From Margaritispora aquatica (Eukaryota; Ascomycota; Leotiomycetes; Helotiales; Discinellaceae): DNA of 64,000 bases. The stretch is taken from positions 930,001 to 994,000 of the forward strand of contig VJWN01000004.1 in assembly GCA_007644065.1 (NCBI GenBank), written 5' to 3'. Both the position numbers and the translations under genes were made by a program. The notes beneath the pieces were generated by a model, which worked only from the letters and a program-made list of their open reading frames with translations, made no database searches and was not told the origin of the DNA. Below, piece by piece: positions 22,451 to 35,075 of this stretch. Position 1 is the stretch's first letter. Each line of letters begins with the position of its first letter.

Positions 22451-24107
22451 ATGCCGGACAAAAAGCAGGCTGAGGTGACGTTCGAGTCGCTGCCAAAAAT
22501 CCTCGAGAATGACACCAAGGTCAAGCTGGCTGGCATAGATGTCGATGGTATTCTGCGAGGAAAGTTGATCTCGAAGAAGAAGTTCCTGGGTATCGCAAAA
22601 GAGGGCTTTGGGTTTTGTTCGGTTATATTTGGGTGGGACATGCATGATCAAACCTATTTCAAGGAATTGAAAATTAGCAATGCTGAAAATGGATACCACG
22701 ACCTCATTGCCATCCCAGATCTCAGTACTTTTCGAAGGATCCCGTGGGAAGATGATGTGCCATTCTTTTTAGTGAGCTTTTTCGACCCAGACACCATGGA
22801 GCCTGTTAGTGCGTGTCCAAGAGGGCTTCTGAAGACAACTGTCGACAGACTGCACGCAAAGGGATATGGAGCAATGGCTGGAGGTTAGTATACCAGACGT
22901 GCTTTCGTTCTCCATCACTAACTCAACTATCTCAGCTGAATACGAGTTCTTCCAATTTAAGGTACCTACAACCGAAACCAGTGCCCCGTTAACAGAAAGA
23001 AACAATTCTTCTACCGCCGTGTTCTTGCGCGATAACCCAGTCAATTCTCTTCCGTCTCTGACCGAGGGCATGTTTGGATACAGCTTGACGCGTCCTGTAC
23101 ATAACCAAGATTATTATTACGGCATATTTGATGCATGCGAGAAGTTCAATTGTGGAATTGAAGGATGGCATACAGAAAGTGGACCTGGAGTTTTCGAGGC
23201 TGCTCTAGCATTTGGTGAGATTCAACAGATGGCTGATAAAGCTGGACTTTTCAAGTAAGTTCTTCTTGTCGTAGATACTTTATTTCTAACCAGTGTTAGA
23301 TACGTGGTAAAATCTGTCGCAACGAAATATGGCATTACGCCCTGCTTCATGGCAAAACCAAGACAAGGCCTTCCAGGCAACAGCGGCCATATGCACGTAT
23401 CAATCGTTGACAAAGAAGGAAAGAATCTTTTCTTCCGGGAAAAGAAGGATACCGAAGCGAAATACAAGGATATGGAGAACTTGTCGGATATGGGTCGACA
23501 TTTTCTTGCTGGACTTCTTGAAGGTCTTCCAGATATCATGCCTCTTGTTGCACCTACAGTGAACTCGTACAAGCGCCTGGTGGAGAACTTCTGGGCACCT
23601 GTCACCGTTTCGTGGGGACTTGAGCATCGCGCCGCTTCTATTCGGTTAATCGCCCCACCAACTTCCAAGCCAGGAGCTACACGATTTGAAGTTCGTGTGC
23701 CAGGCGCAGATGCAAACCCGTTCTTTGTGCTTGCTGCGATATTAGCGCTGGGCTGGAGAGGCGTGGAAAAGAAACTGGAAATCAAACAACCACCTCTTGG
23801 CAAGGGTCAAGACGTAGGTGGAAAAGCCGATCCAGGTGTTCGGCTTGCAAAAAGTCTCAAAGAAGCAACCGAGCGATTTATGAGGCCAGAAAGCATTGCG
23901 AGAGAAGTGTTTGGAGATGAGTTTGTTGAGCATTATGGTGGAACAAGGGAGCATGAGATTCGTCTTTGGGATGAGGCTGTAACTGACTGGTATGCCCCTT
24001 TTACTGTCATCCCAGGGCCTAGAACCTTGGTCTTGTACCTGCACTCGTGTTTTGATGCTAATTTGTAATTTTGTAGGGAGGTCCGGAGGTACATCGAAAC
24101 TGTCTGA
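22451..24107 (+). CDS. Type I glutamine synthetase-like enzyme (FluG C-terminal / GlnA-like)
   Basis: Exons 22451-22883, 22936-23254, 23300-23989 and 24077-24107 give 490 residues. The N-terminal beta-grasp part (VKLAGIDVDGILRGKLISKKKF) is followed by the catalytic barrel: EYEFFQFK, the metal-binding HTESGPGVFEAAL, the ATP/glutamate segment GNSGHMHVSI, and RFEVRVPGADANPFFVLAA. It is bacterial-type (GS I), unlike the smaller eukaryotic GS II used for nitrogen assimilation. In bacteria such paralogues glutamylate polyamines or ethanolamine; the fungal FluG C-terminal domain is also of this type. The true substrate is unknown. The only in-frame ATG before the domain is 22451. A divergent SDR and an APC permease lie next to it. 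Confidence 0.88.
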
Positions 24108-25674
24108 AGACGTCGACCTTGCTAGATTTTTGCCCGCAATTTCAGGAAATTATTCTTACCATAAGCTTGTACAGTAGCTGCAGCCAGAGGGAAGCTTGCC
24201 TATGTTTGGAGTTCGGGTGCTTATCAACAGTCAAGCTTGAAAGGGGGGCTTCTATTAAATAGTATGTCCAAGCGAGCGATGCAAGCACATCCATCTGATT
24301 TGATTGTTCCTTAGTACACAAGTATTTCCTTTACTTCGGAGGGTAACAGCAGAGCCGATAAATCTTTGAACCTATTATTCATTGAATTATAGGATGCTGG
24401 CGATTACCATTCAAAATGTAGATGTCAGCAGCTTCAGCCTCTTTCGTCTTTTCAACAGTTTCCAGCTCGGATGGTGTTGGATCCGAAATGATCAGCACGC
24501 TTAACAGAAGCGCTAGCGAAAAGATATTTGCACAAGCTTAAAGTTAAGGTTGATTGTGTTATTAGCTGTGAGACCATTTCAGGAAAGATGACATTCCGAG
24601 GCAGAGGGGTTCAGCCCGATCTTGGGGACTTTGTTTTGTTTCATTGGATGTGACCCAGGAACGTGCATATTGAGTGGACACTGGCGAAAACTTGTGAATC
24701 CAGGCAAGTAAAAGTAAGTACTTTTACTTCGAAAAGGGGCAACAGACGGGCACGGACCGAACGGGTAGCTAAGACACTACCACGATACTACTCACTTTCT
24801 CAGCACTAGAGATGTGGTTCGAGGTATACGATGGACTCCCACTACGTCACCTTAGCGAAATTGTTTTTCTTCTTGAACTTTACACCATTAACCATTGTCG
24901 AAACGGAGAATTAGTAATAAATTACCACGTCACATCGAGCTTTGCTTTTCCAAATCCTTTGTTTAGCCTTCATGCCCTTTGCAGTCAGTGGAAGGTGAGG
25001 GACCTTCTGGAGGTAAGAAGATTGCAATGAGGCCAATTGGGAGAAAGCTCTTCCCAAGACACCTTGAAGAATGCATCATTTTGTGCCCTTTCGATTAGTC
25101 TTGGAGCGTGAACCCTTGAACGACATCATGCATGTTAAGACTAGGAAAGCTTTTTTCTCCGCAAGGTCAATTTGGACGGTTCTAGTCAATCACTCATCAG
25201 CTGCACTTTCGCCAAATATGCAGTTTGGTATTTCAGATCAAGGGCGCAGCTATATCTCCGGTCTTATGGAAAGCTTCAGGTCCGGTAGAGACACACGAGG
25301 AGCAGAGCTTGTCCCATGTCTACTGCTCCGGAAGCTATCCTTTCCAGGCCAAGTTTTTCGCGATGTCTTTGTATGGCGTCAATTTTCTTACGTCCATGGC
25401 TGTTATTTTGACGTCCAGCTCGGTAGCTCACTCTGGATCTGCACAGGGAGATGAGGAGCTTGTTAATTGACAGTCGACATGGTGTAGATCCCCCGCTTTG
25501 AGAGATATCATTATTTCTAAACTCATTTTACCTACAGCTTCATTCCTATATCAGTCAGTAGTCCCGTCCTACCCACCTGTCTTTGACTCTTCACCACCAT
25601 CGCCTCTTCCACCATCACCAGCTTTCTCCTAACTTCTCAACCCACACTCACTTGAAGCGTCACCAACAACAAAC
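24108..25674. other. Intergenic region, no supported gene
   Basis: About 1.57 kb between two plus-strand genes. Open frames at 24812-25030 and 25071-25470 show no recognisable domain and no convincing intron joining them. The final 150 bases are CA/CT-rich, like a leader of a strongly expressed gene. Confidence 0.4.
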
Positions 25675-26719
25675 ATGCGTTACTCACTCCTCTCCGTCTT
25701 CGCGGCAGGCCTTGCTGTCGCTGCTCCAGCAGTTGAGAAGCGCCAAGTCGCCATGGACTTCAACCCTCCTCCAGGAGGCGACACCACCATCCTCAACTAT
25801 GCCCTCACTCTCGAGTACCTCGAGCGCAAGTTCTACATGGAGGGTCTCAAGAACTTCACCCAAGCAGACTTCGTCGCTGCTGGATTTAAAGATCCATTCT
25901 ATGCCAACCTGAGAGAGATCTACTACGATGAGCAAGTATGTTTTCACCCAAGACATCTACATGCCACACGAGAACAGAATCTAACAACCGCAGGTCCACG
26001 TCACCACCCTCGCCGGTGCCCTGAAGGGTGATGCTGTCCAGGAGGCCATGTACAAGTTCCCGTACACGGATGTCAAGTCATTTGTGACCCTCTCCTCCGT
26101 CCTCGAAGGTGTAGGTGTCTCCGCATACCTCGGCGCCGCCGGTGCCATCGCGGAGAAGGCCTACCTCACCGTCGCCGGCTCCATCCTGACGGTCGAGTCC
26201 CGCCACAGCTCATACATCCGCGCCGCATTAGGCCAATCCCCATTCCCCAAGCCCTTCGACACCCCTCTTGACTTCAACCAAGTCTTCTCCCTCGCCGCAC
26301 AATTCATCACTGGCTTCGCTCCAGGCGCCGCGCCCCTCCCATTCAAGGCCTTCCCTCCCATCGCCATCGAGGCCAGCCAGTACCCATACACCGCTGGCAG
26401 CAGCCCAGTCACCTTCACCGGTGCGTTGAAGAACGCTAAGAAGGCCGGCTTGGTCAAGGATGGCCAGACCGTTTATGCTGTCTTCTTCTCTGGTCTCGAT
26501 ACCTACTACATCGCTACCTACGAGACCATGGGTAACGGTGGTGACTTGAAGACTAAGATCCCAAGCGCTACTGCTACCCAGTTAGCTCCTCTCGGACAGG
26601 TCTATGTTGTCTTGTCGACCGCAGATGGAAGCAAGGGTAACACCGTCAATGATGCTAATACCATCTCTGGTGTCGGTATCTTGGAGGTCATCCCTACCAA
26701 GTACCCAAACACCGCATAA
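25675..26719 (+). CDS. Secreted ferritin-like (Rds1-type stress response) protein
   Basis: Exons 25675-25935 and 25994-26719 give 328 residues. A signal peptide is evident (MRYSLLSVFAAGLAVAAPA), followed by a VEKR dibasic site typical of Kex2 processing. The next domain is the ferritin-like fold of the Rds1 family: ILNYALTLEYLERKFYMEGL holds the first helix with its ExxxR-type residues, with VHVTTLAGAL and ESRHSSYIRAALGQ further on. Rds1 of fission yeast responds to stress and nutrient limitation; the biochemical role is unknown. The codons are strongly C-ending (CTC, ATC, ACC), suggesting high expression. Glutamates and a histidine that could bind iron are present, but I cannot confirm a di-iron site. 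Confidence 0.87.
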
Positions 26720-28455
26720 ATGCTGGTGCTGTGTGAGGAATGAAAGAATTCGTGTAAATTCTAAGAAAGTTTGAGTGAAAGAAGGGATGTGCTGTGATTG
26801 AATATGAAAGCGAAACCCAGTGAGTCGATGGGGAGTCAGGATTGTATCTAAATTGGATATCTTAATCTAATGATAATTCATCTTTACCATATTCATATTC
26901 ACCGTCATCCCACAAACTTGCCTGAAATTCTGATTTCCGCAATCAGAAAGCTTTCTCCCAACTCTCGAATTTCCCAATCTCGCTATTCTCTACCTTGATT
27001 TATGTTGACAAACTCGCTCGTGACGCTAGTACCTTGAATCTTAAGGCACTCACTTGTCAAGCCCCAAACCTGGCCTTCGTCTTCCCCTTAGTCTGGGCGC
27101 CAAACTATTGACTCTCGCTTAATTCCGCTTTGGAACAGTAAAAGGATCAGAAGAAACACAACTTAATGGAAGTTGTCCACAAGCCACGAACCACAAGCAC
27201 GAGCCGCGGTGTGTTTCAAGTGGGTGCGAAATATCGTACCTAGAGCTCGGCATCTTCTTGATCTTTTCACTTGGTAGTTGGTGCGGGTGAAGGTAGGGAT
27301 GGCGGGACGCTCAATTGCCGTGTCTGATGTCTTGCTTTTGGTATTATCATTATCATCATTATTGCGAGATCCGAGACATACATTTATTTTTGTTTGTTTC
27401 CGTCGAAGTTGGTTCCTTTATTTGGGTCTCGTGTGAGACTTGCTTGCATTCTTGGTGGTTGTTTGAGAATGGAGTACACATTGATACTGGAAGCTAGCTG
27501 GTTGGCTGGTTAGCAAGCAGTTTATACGTTTGTTGGGTTATGGTGAGGCCGTCAATTCCATTTATCGCTACCAGTTCCGAAATTTGAATCATTTGTGCTT
27601 TATTGTCTAGAGGAGATTTTCTTCCTGCCTCAGCAACAAGTTGAGATATCTGTTCAGCAGTAAGCCTCGCCTCGAGATTACATCACACCAACAGCTTGTT
27701 ATTGCGATGATGGGGACAGTCTTCATTCTCTGCGTTCATGTAAATGTGAATTATAGATTTTACCTTTCCATAGACAGGTGATAGATGGACTATGAAATCG
27801 TCTATATCAGTTGCGATCTAAGATACCACAATATACTGAGCTTCGTTGTGTCCAAGTTTCTGATTCTAGGTAACAACTCTTGCAATGTGTTACAACGGAA
27901 TGTAGAGTTCTCCTCGCTTCTCACATCTTCATAACTGCTGAACTCTGATAACCGAATTTCAATTTCACGGACTTGATTTGGGAACTCATCCGCATGTGTC
28001 AAATGAAAACTCAACGTGTCAATGAGGGACTGAATCGTCATTGGTTATCCCTATTCGCAGCGCTATATTCCATGCAGTTTCCTGAAATCTAACAATGCTC
28101 GAACGAAAAGATTGCGATAATATTGAAGTGTCAGTTTGATAGCCTCGCTATACGCTTTCTCGTATCTTATAATTGAAATATATAGCATCTGTTTAGCCAG
28201 ACGTACGAAATCGTTCTATGCAAGCCTGAAGGCAGACTGACAAGCTACTTAGCTAATCTAGAGTTTAGACCCGGGAATTTGTGCCTTAATGGGAAGTGTA
28301 GCATGATTTTATTATCTCGTTCACTACATCAAACTTAGAAATCTCTCATTTAAAGAGCTTCCTTTTCTCCTCCCACGCAAACGTCATTATCCTTGCTCTA
28401 AATATGCCTCCGAACGCCTTTGTGATGCTTTTTTTTTTTTACCGGCCTCCAATAC
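26720..28455. other. Convergent intergenic region, AT-rich
   Basis: About 1.7 kb between the Rds1-like gene and the 3' end of the YIF1 gene. A short minus-strand open frame at 27802-28041 and another at 27315-27497 are not protein-like. There is a T run at about 28430-28440. I see no gene. Confidence 0.4.
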
Positions 28456-29533
28456 TCACTGCCTAGTGAGAGCCCACATGAAGGCGAATTGTAGGACATA
28501 CGAGTACATAAAAAGGAACTGCGTCCGACGGCTCTTTTGTGATCGTGCGACAGTCTGCATTGGTCCTCTATCGTCGCTTGAACTTTCAGGAAGCAGCACG
28601 TATTTCAGAGACCTCAACTAGAGGAATACGTTAGTTCTAACACGGCAATAAAGATTAGACAACTTACCAGAAATAGAGCATTTGCAAGGTATGTATAAGA
28701 GAATACAGCCCATCCAATCCACCCACCAGTGCCACGTCCACCACTCAACAAGCTGCTGACGAGGATCGTTATGATAGCTCCCACAAACTTGTATCCAGAA
28801 TACGCAATGAGATCCAGTAATTGGGAGTCGTTGGTAATTGACAGTAAATAGCAACCAAACTTCAGGAGTAGAATCTCCATCACAACAATGAAAAATGCCC
28901 ACGTTGCTGTATATCCTAATAAATCTGGCTGAAATTCACCACGTAGACCAGCAAGCATGGCAGAGAGGAGGATATAGGTGACCAGTGCCATGAGCGGTAT
29001 GTACATATCCGGGCTGTTCAAATCATCTCTAGGTGGAAGAAACCACGCTTCCTGGCCATTTGGCCCTATAGACTGCTTTCGAGACCAGGGCTTGTGCCTC
29101 CAAGGAAACAGGACCAAGAACAGCTTGTTTACAACATATCCATTCGAGACATTGAAGTAATGTTTAAGCGCAGAAAGGTTCACATAACGGTTGAACTAAT
29201 CTGGAATCAGCCAAATCCTCAAACAAATTCATCTTTTGCATAACATACATTCTGCTCTACGTATTCTGATCCATGTTTTAAAGCTGTTTGTCCCACTTGG
29301 AAACCCATTTGCGCCGTTGGATCTGTCATGAAATTTCCATATGGACCAAAAGCACTCGCTCCCTGTGGAGCTTGGGGTTGGTAAGGATTGCCATAGCTGG
29401 ACTGATGCTGCTGTTGTGACACTGGTGGAGGAGGAGATCGTAGTTGGGGAACTGTAGAGACATGTTGCGGTACGGGATGGTGAAGGGGTGGAGATGTAGG
29501 TGGTGGAGGGTTGCCGTAACTTGGTCGCTGCAT
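28456..29533 (-). CDS. YIF1-family Golgi/ER transport protein
   Basis: Exons 29533-29249, 29195-28668 and 28617-28456 give 324 residues. The N-terminus is proline-, glutamine- and tyrosine-rich and cytosolic (MQRPSYGNPPPPTSPP). The conserved Yif1 segment FVLFPWRHKPW-like (LVLFPWRHKPWSRK) and DDLNSPDMYIPLMALVTYILL follow, then about five membrane helices. The last exon is short and gives the tail YSYVLQFAFMWALTRQ. Yif1 forms a complex with Yip1 and Yos1 and binds Rab GTPases for COPII-vesicle traffic between the ER and Golgi. The first acceptor (ATTAG at 29196) was chosen because it gives FNRYVNLSALKHYF in frame. Divergent from the SRP receptor gene. Confidence 0.9.
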
Positions 29534-29852
29534 ATTTGCAGATGAGATTGTTGAGATAGTAGAAAGAAAAGAGCTTGCTCTCCGAAAATTATGTACAGCG
29601 AGAGCTGTTATGGGTGTATTATAAGCTTGATGGCGGCCTTGCTGTTTAACTGCCAGATATATTTAATCCATGCGCCAGAGCTGTTCCTGAAATTCAAGGC
29701 CTAAAGCCTTGAGGATCGCTTAAACCCCGGCGCGCCAGCCTTATCACGATCATCCGGACCGGATTGCTGGATCCGATGCAGTCTTCACTTTGCGATCAAT
29801 GTGCCACATGCTCATAACATCCAACAATTACAAGTATTTTTTTTCTCTCATC
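29534..29852. promoter_or_regulatory. Compact bidirectional promoter, YIF1 / SRP receptor
   Basis: Only about 320 bases separate two divergent start codons for secretory-pathway proteins. It includes GC-rich palindrome-like words near 29725-29775 (GGCGCGCC; ATCCGGACCGGAT). No TATA box is obvious. Confidence 0.45.
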
Positions 29853-32071
29853 ATGTTGGACTCATTTGAGATTCTGACTACGTCGGGAGTTGTCCTGTGG
29901 TCCAAATCGTATGCGCCAACAAGCCCCGCGATCATCAACAGCCTCATCACCAATGTATTTATCGAAGAGCGCACTCTACCAGGAGCTGGCATAGCAGATG
30001 ATATTTCTGCCGCGAATAATCCACCATACAAATACGACCAGCATACTTTGAAATGGACGACTGTGAAGGAGCTAGGATTGATATTTGTGGTATGTCCTGG
30101 AGATATAGCTCATGCGCCCCATACTGGTATATGAATTGTGCTAATTACATTGTCAATGTGCGTTTTAGGCGGTTTATAGATCATTATTACATCTGTCTTG
30201 GATAGACAAGCTTGTGGACAACATAAAGACTCTGTTCGTGGACCTCTATGGAGATCAGTTGAAGAAACCGCATACGACTGTCGTACAATGCCATTTCGAC
30301 GAGTATTTTGACCAGCAAGTACGAGAACTCGAGAAGACTTCTCTAAGTCAAGATGCTAGGATACCAGAGGCAGCTTCCTCGTCAAAGTCGCAGGATTCAT
30401 ATGCGAGAAACTCGGCAGACGAACCACCTCCTTTACCTGGACTTCTGTCACGAGGGCAATCCAAGAACAACTACAAGGATCTCACATCGAACGACTCGAC
30501 GCCGATTGCAACGCCGGATACTTCTCGCCCCAGCACACCAGCTAGTCACATTCTCACAGGAAAGGCAGGTCCTGGTGGGAAAGGATCAAGAAGATCACGC
30601 AAGGCAGCAAACACGCCAACCTATGCGTCGTCAGGAGACGAGTCGCGGTCCAAAAGGACACCAAAGAGTAGTGCACCCAAAAAGGGTAGGAAATGGGATG
30701 CGGATGGACTAGCGGATGAAGATAGCGACACTCCACTGGATTATTCTGCACAGACAAATGGCGCAACTTCAGGCGAAGATGAGGGCAGGGAACGACCGGG
30801 AGCCATGGAAGAGATTGATCAAACTTCATGGGGCTCTAAGACTGGAAAGGGACAGTTCGTGCTTAAGGACTTGGACGACAAGGTTAATTCAATATTAGCA
30901 TCAGCAGATTCAAAGAAAGCCGAATCCGCTCCTGCATCAACTGGGCTGGTCGGCTCTAGTCTCAGTGCGATTGGGGGACTATTTAGAAATGTGGTAGGAG
31001 GCAAGACACTTACAAAAGAGGATCTGGATAAGGCAATGAAGGGTATGGAAGACCACCTCCTAAGGAAGAACGTTGCGCGGGAGGCTGCTATAAGGCTGTG
31101 TGAGGGAGTTGAGAGAGAACTGATAGGAGTGAAAACTGCTAACTTCGAGAGTAAGTATCTTGTTTGTTTTAATACTGATTAAATTCTAATGAAAATCAGG
31201 TGTACAAGCGAAAATTCAAACCGCTATGGAGTCATCACTACAGAAGATTCTGACCCCAACGTCGTCACTTGATCTGCTCCGAGAAATTGACGCTGTCGCA
31301 TCACCTTCTACACTCTCGTTACAGAAAAAACGACCATATGTTATCTCCATCGTAGGCGTTAACGGTGTTGGCAAATCGACTAATTTGTCGAAGATATGCT
31401 TTTTCCTGCTACAAAACAAGTACAAAGTACTCGTGGTAGCTTGCGATACTTTCAGATCCGGTGCCGTTGAGCAACTGGCCGTCCATGTACGCAACTTGAA
31501 GGAGCTCACGTCTCGTGAGGGTGGTGAAGTTGAGCTGTATCAAAAGGGGTATGGAAAAGATGCTGCCAACGTAGCAAAAGACGCAGTCACATTTGCTGGT
31601 CAAGAGGGCTTTGACGTTGTCTTGATTGATACAGCAGGCCGTCGTCACAACGATCAGGTTAGCTTTACCTATTCCTTTCCGTGTTGAAGTAGCTAACCAG
31701 CTTAGCGCCTCATGTCTTCACTCGAAAAGTTTGCCACATTCGCCAATCCCGACAAGATCTTGATGGTTGGAGAGGTAAGGGTATTTGGATTCGTTTGCAC
31801 CCCACAAGCTAACACATCTATTCAGGCTTTGGTCGGAACTGACTCTGTTGCCCAAGCACGGAACTTCAATGCTGCTTTTGGAGCTGGGAGGTCACTGGAT
31901 GGCTTTATCATTTCAAAGTGCGACACTGTTGGAGACATGGTTGGGACTTTGGTTAGCATGGTTCACGCAACCAATGTACCAGTCTTGTTTGTTGGTGTAG
32001 GACAACACTATAGTGATCTTCGGAATCTCTCTGTGAAGTGGGCAGTTGAGAAGCTATTGAGCAGCAACTAG
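29853..32071 (+). CDS. Signal recognition particle receptor subunit alpha
   Basis: Exons 29853-30089, 30169-31150, 31200-31657, 31706-31774 and 31826-32071 give 663 residues. The N-terminal SRX domain (MLDSFEILTTSGVVLWSKSY) docks to the beta subunit at the ER membrane. A long charged, serine-rich linker follows, then the four-helix N domain and the SRP-type GTPase. The P-loop GVNGVGKST is at 459-467, the switch region ACDTFRSGAVEQL follows it, then DTAGRRHND and ISKCDTVGDMVG for guanine recognition. This GTPase pairs with Srp54 to hand ribosomes to the translocon. Identity is secure. Intron positions come from frame continuity and all sites are standard. Confidence 0.94.
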
Positions 32072-32940
32072 AATAACATTAATTCAAGCTGATCATCAGG
32101 ATAAACAAATGCTGACAGCATGAGCTCCAATTACTTGAGTGGAAGGAGAGCAGGTGATAGACTCAATTTGTGTGAATTGAACCCTTATTTTAATCTGTGG
32201 GTACCGTTTCGTTTATTTATTACCACCCATTCCTTCCAGTGAGTCCTCTTGGCAATTGCAGCTGTGATACACATTGAAGTTTTGCCGGGTGTCCTAACAG
32301 CATTTATTTCGCTTACAATTAGAGCCGCATTACCACGATCCTACAAATGCAAGCCATTACCATTTATAGCGCTTGTCAAATCGAACACTCTTTGGACTTG
32401 ATGGCTTCTCGCTTGTTTGCTGACTCAAAAAACCCTCGAGGCTATACGCAGCGATGGCTTGCCACCTTATGTGCGACTGCTATTCATCCCCAAGGTCCAA
32501 ACAAATATCGATATGAGCTTCAAATACACTCAGCTCCAACGTGCCCTTGATAGCTAGGTTGGCTTTGCTGGATTAGTGCGCTTGTTAAAGAAACCAAAAT
32601 GATCAGAGAAGCTGGCGTCTGCGATACCATTATTTACCTCTTTTAAACTGCCGATGCGTAAGAAACTCGGAGAAATGTACTGATGTGCTATCTCTTTCTG
32701 AAGCTTAATTTATAACTTGCTCTGTGAACATCAAAGTTCTCAACATATTCTTAAAATTTCCGAAATACCAATACGCAACTACGCAATTTATCCGGGTCCA
32801 TGTGACCCATAATTTCGTGATTCCACTTCCATACCTGAAAAGAATACACTTAAATAGTCCTGCACTATCCTACTTGACCTGAGAAAACAATATAATACCA
32901 AACCACGAATCCAAACAGCAAAGAAAATCTACTCCTCACA
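32072..32940. other. Intergenic region, no supported gene
   Basis: About 870 bases between two plus-strand genes. It is AT-rich with no recognisable coding features. The last 60 bases (ACAATATAATACCAAACC) look like a leader for the hydrolase gene. Confidence 0.4.
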
Positions 32941-33999
32941 ATGGACCCCGCACTCTTCCGCAAAACTCCTCCTTCGCTTTCTTCGGACTGGCTCGCCCAC
33001 GAAAAAGCCGCCAACCTTCTCGCTCCCCAACCAGTCATCCCAGAAGCCATCGATCGCCAACGTGGCTACAGTCAAAGATGCAAAACTCTCAATGCCGAGC
33101 TCTTAGGTGGTCGAGACAAACACCTCACCTCCGGCTTCACCGTGACCGACTCTCTCCTTCCTCCATCATCACCTGGTGGATATAGCATTCCAATCAGAAG
33201 CTATAATCCGTCTTCGAAACCTCTCACTCCTACCATCACTCTAAAAGAGGATGGTTCGGAGGAGCAGAAAACAGGAGCAGTGGTGATTTACTATCATGGT
33301 GGTGGTTTGTACGTCGGAGACTTGGATAGTGAGGACATGACTTGTCGTCGGATTTGCAAGGAATTGGAATGCACTGTCTACTCAGTCGATTATCGACTTA
33401 TGCCTCAAAATTCAGCTGATGATGCACTTGCCGATGCTGAGGAAGCATTCAAGCAGCTCACTGCGAACAAGGCCCCGAACCGTTTAATTTTGATGGGAAG
33501 TTCTTCTGGGGGACAGCTTGCTGCACAGGTCTCTCAGATGTACCTAAGGCCCGGGAATGAGTTGCTGTCGGGTAACCCAAGAACGAAAGTTCATGGTGTG
33601 CTTTTGAGGGGACCTGTGACTTGTGACGCAACGGATGATGGGAAAAGTCTTCCCCAACAATGGAAAGACAAGCACTTCTCCATGTCGACAGATTTCCATA
33701 CCTCCTTACTGTCGAATGCAGCAGTAAACGCGTCTAATCGTACAACAGCACCGTTACCTCTGGAAGTGAAAAGTCTCAGCGGTTTACCGAGACACTGGAT
33801 TCAGGTGTCCTCCAATGATGTATACTATGCTGATGGAGTGTGCTATGCAGCGGCCTTGAGAGAGGCTGGTATTGAGGTTCAACTAGATGTGGTGGAGGGT
33901 TACCCACATACTTTCTGGCTCAAATGTCCTTATTTGGATCGAGCCGTGCAGGCAGAAGACGAAATGCTGAAAGGATTGAAGTGGTTGCTTAACACTTGA
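32941..33999 (+). CDS. Alpha/beta-hydrolase, hormone-sensitive-lipase family
   Basis: A single exon of 352 residues. The oxyanion motif YYHGGGLYVG (HGGG at 119-122) and nucleophile motif GSSSGG (Ser188) are typical of the alpha/beta-hydrolase fold-3 (HSL) family. A likely catalytic aspartate is in SSNDVYYADG and the histidine in GYPHTFWL near the end. There is no signal peptide or membrane segment, so it is probably cytosolic. Family members hydrolyse short-chain esters, carbamates or lactones, and fungal ones often act in xenobiotic or secondary metabolism. The intron-free structure contrasts with its neighbours. Substrate unknown. Confidence 0.88.
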   Translation: MDPALFRKTPPSLSSDWLAHEKAANLLAPQPVIPEAIDRQRGYSQRCKTLNAELLGGRDKHLTSGFTVTDSLLPPSSPGGYSIPIRSYNPSSKPLTPTITLKEDGSEEQKTGAVVIYYHGGGLYVGDLDSEDMTCRRICKELECTVYSVDYRLMPQNSADDALADAEEAFKQLTANKAPNRLILMGSSSGGQLAAQVSQMYLRPGNELLSGNPRTKVHGVLLRGPVTCDATDDGKSLPQQWKDKHFSMSTDFHTSLLSNAAVNASNRTTAPLPLEVKSLSGLPRHWIQVSSNDVYYADGVCYAAALREAGIEVQLDVVEGYPHTFWLKCPYLDRAVQAEDEMLKGLKWLLNT

Positions 34000-34286
34000 A
34001 GGCAAAGATGAGAATATTGCAGTGAAGAGGACAAATTTCGTACTAGAGATAAGCTTTGCATGAGAACGGTGGGCCGCTAGCCTATGTTCCTATAGTTCAT
34101 GCGTGCCAAAGCCCCCTGTTTGTCATCCTAACACTGTGCACTTGCACCAAATACGCACAATTCAAATTTCCGTCGTGTGAATAGATCAAGCTCAGCGTTA
34201 TTATGGAGGATCCCTCTTCATTTTTATCCCCAGCCCGCTCACTATTTACACTAATACAAGATACATAGGGAAGTTGGCGATACCAT

Positions 34287-35075
34287 CTACAATATCGAGA
34301 GGTCGCCGAATTTCTCCTATAAAATGATTAGTGACCCTAATTGCATTGCATCTCAACATCCAGGTTCTTGAGCTTACCTTGTATCCTGGCACAGACCAGC
34401 GTCCCTTGGAGACCAATTGGGAAGTCTTCTCGTCAATCTCTGGCTCAGCAGCAGCAACCTCGTCCTGGAAATAGATATCAGTCCTGTTCCTAACCCTTTT
34501 GGAAACTCCAAACATACCACAGTGAGCTCGTCGAATGGCCTTGCCGTCTCAATGTTCTTCAGTGTCTTCTCCAAATCCTTCAGCTCCATGTCAACACGTC
34601 CCTTGGTCTCCTCAGCATTCTTGATAGCTTGAGCCTCGAAAGCCTCAATGGCCTTGATCTGCCTTGCAACATCGTATGTAGCAGGCTTGAATGTGCTGAA
34701 GTGCTTCTCAATCTCGTCGATGACAGCTTGGTTCTTGAGGAGGGCGCGGTAGTGTGCGAAGTCAACCTTCTGGGGTTGCTCGGAAAGGATTTGGACCTTG
34801 CGACGGGCGTCGTCGTTGCGCTTCTTGAACGCTTGGAGAGAGGCGGCGGTTTGTCCACGGAGCCCAAGGCTTTGGGTCACCTTTGCCCAGTCGAGCTTGA
34901 GAGCTGCACTTCGCTGCAAGAAGAGAAAGATTAGCTAGGTGTCCCAAGCAAAAGTATCATCATCGGGGGAGGTCGGAGAAGCATTTGAGGAGATCCCTTT
35001 CCAGGAAAACCAGCAATGGGTTCACATCATATGCCGAAGTTCAATTGACAGGTTGAACTTACTCCGGTTGCCATC
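34287..35075 (-). CDS. ATP7: Mitochondrial ATP synthase subunit d
   Basis: Four exons (35075-35064, 34913-34518, 34464-34378, 34316-34287) give 174 residues, the normal length. The first coding exon is only four codons (MATG), followed by [20 protein letters not shown], the standard start of subunit d. Typical segments include [31 protein letters not shown], and the short tail EKFGDLSIL. Subunit d is part of the peripheral stalk of the F1Fo ATP synthase in the inner mitochondrial membrane. Small first and last exons are usual for this gene in ascomycetes. Confidence 0.92.

Noticed and set aside
24812..25470. Two plus-strand open frames
   Set aside because: No domains, no consistent intron between them, composition like the surrounding intergenic DNA.
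30353..30829. Overlapping frames on both strands within the SRP receptor linker
   Set aside because: Shadows of the low-complexity charged linker of the real gene.
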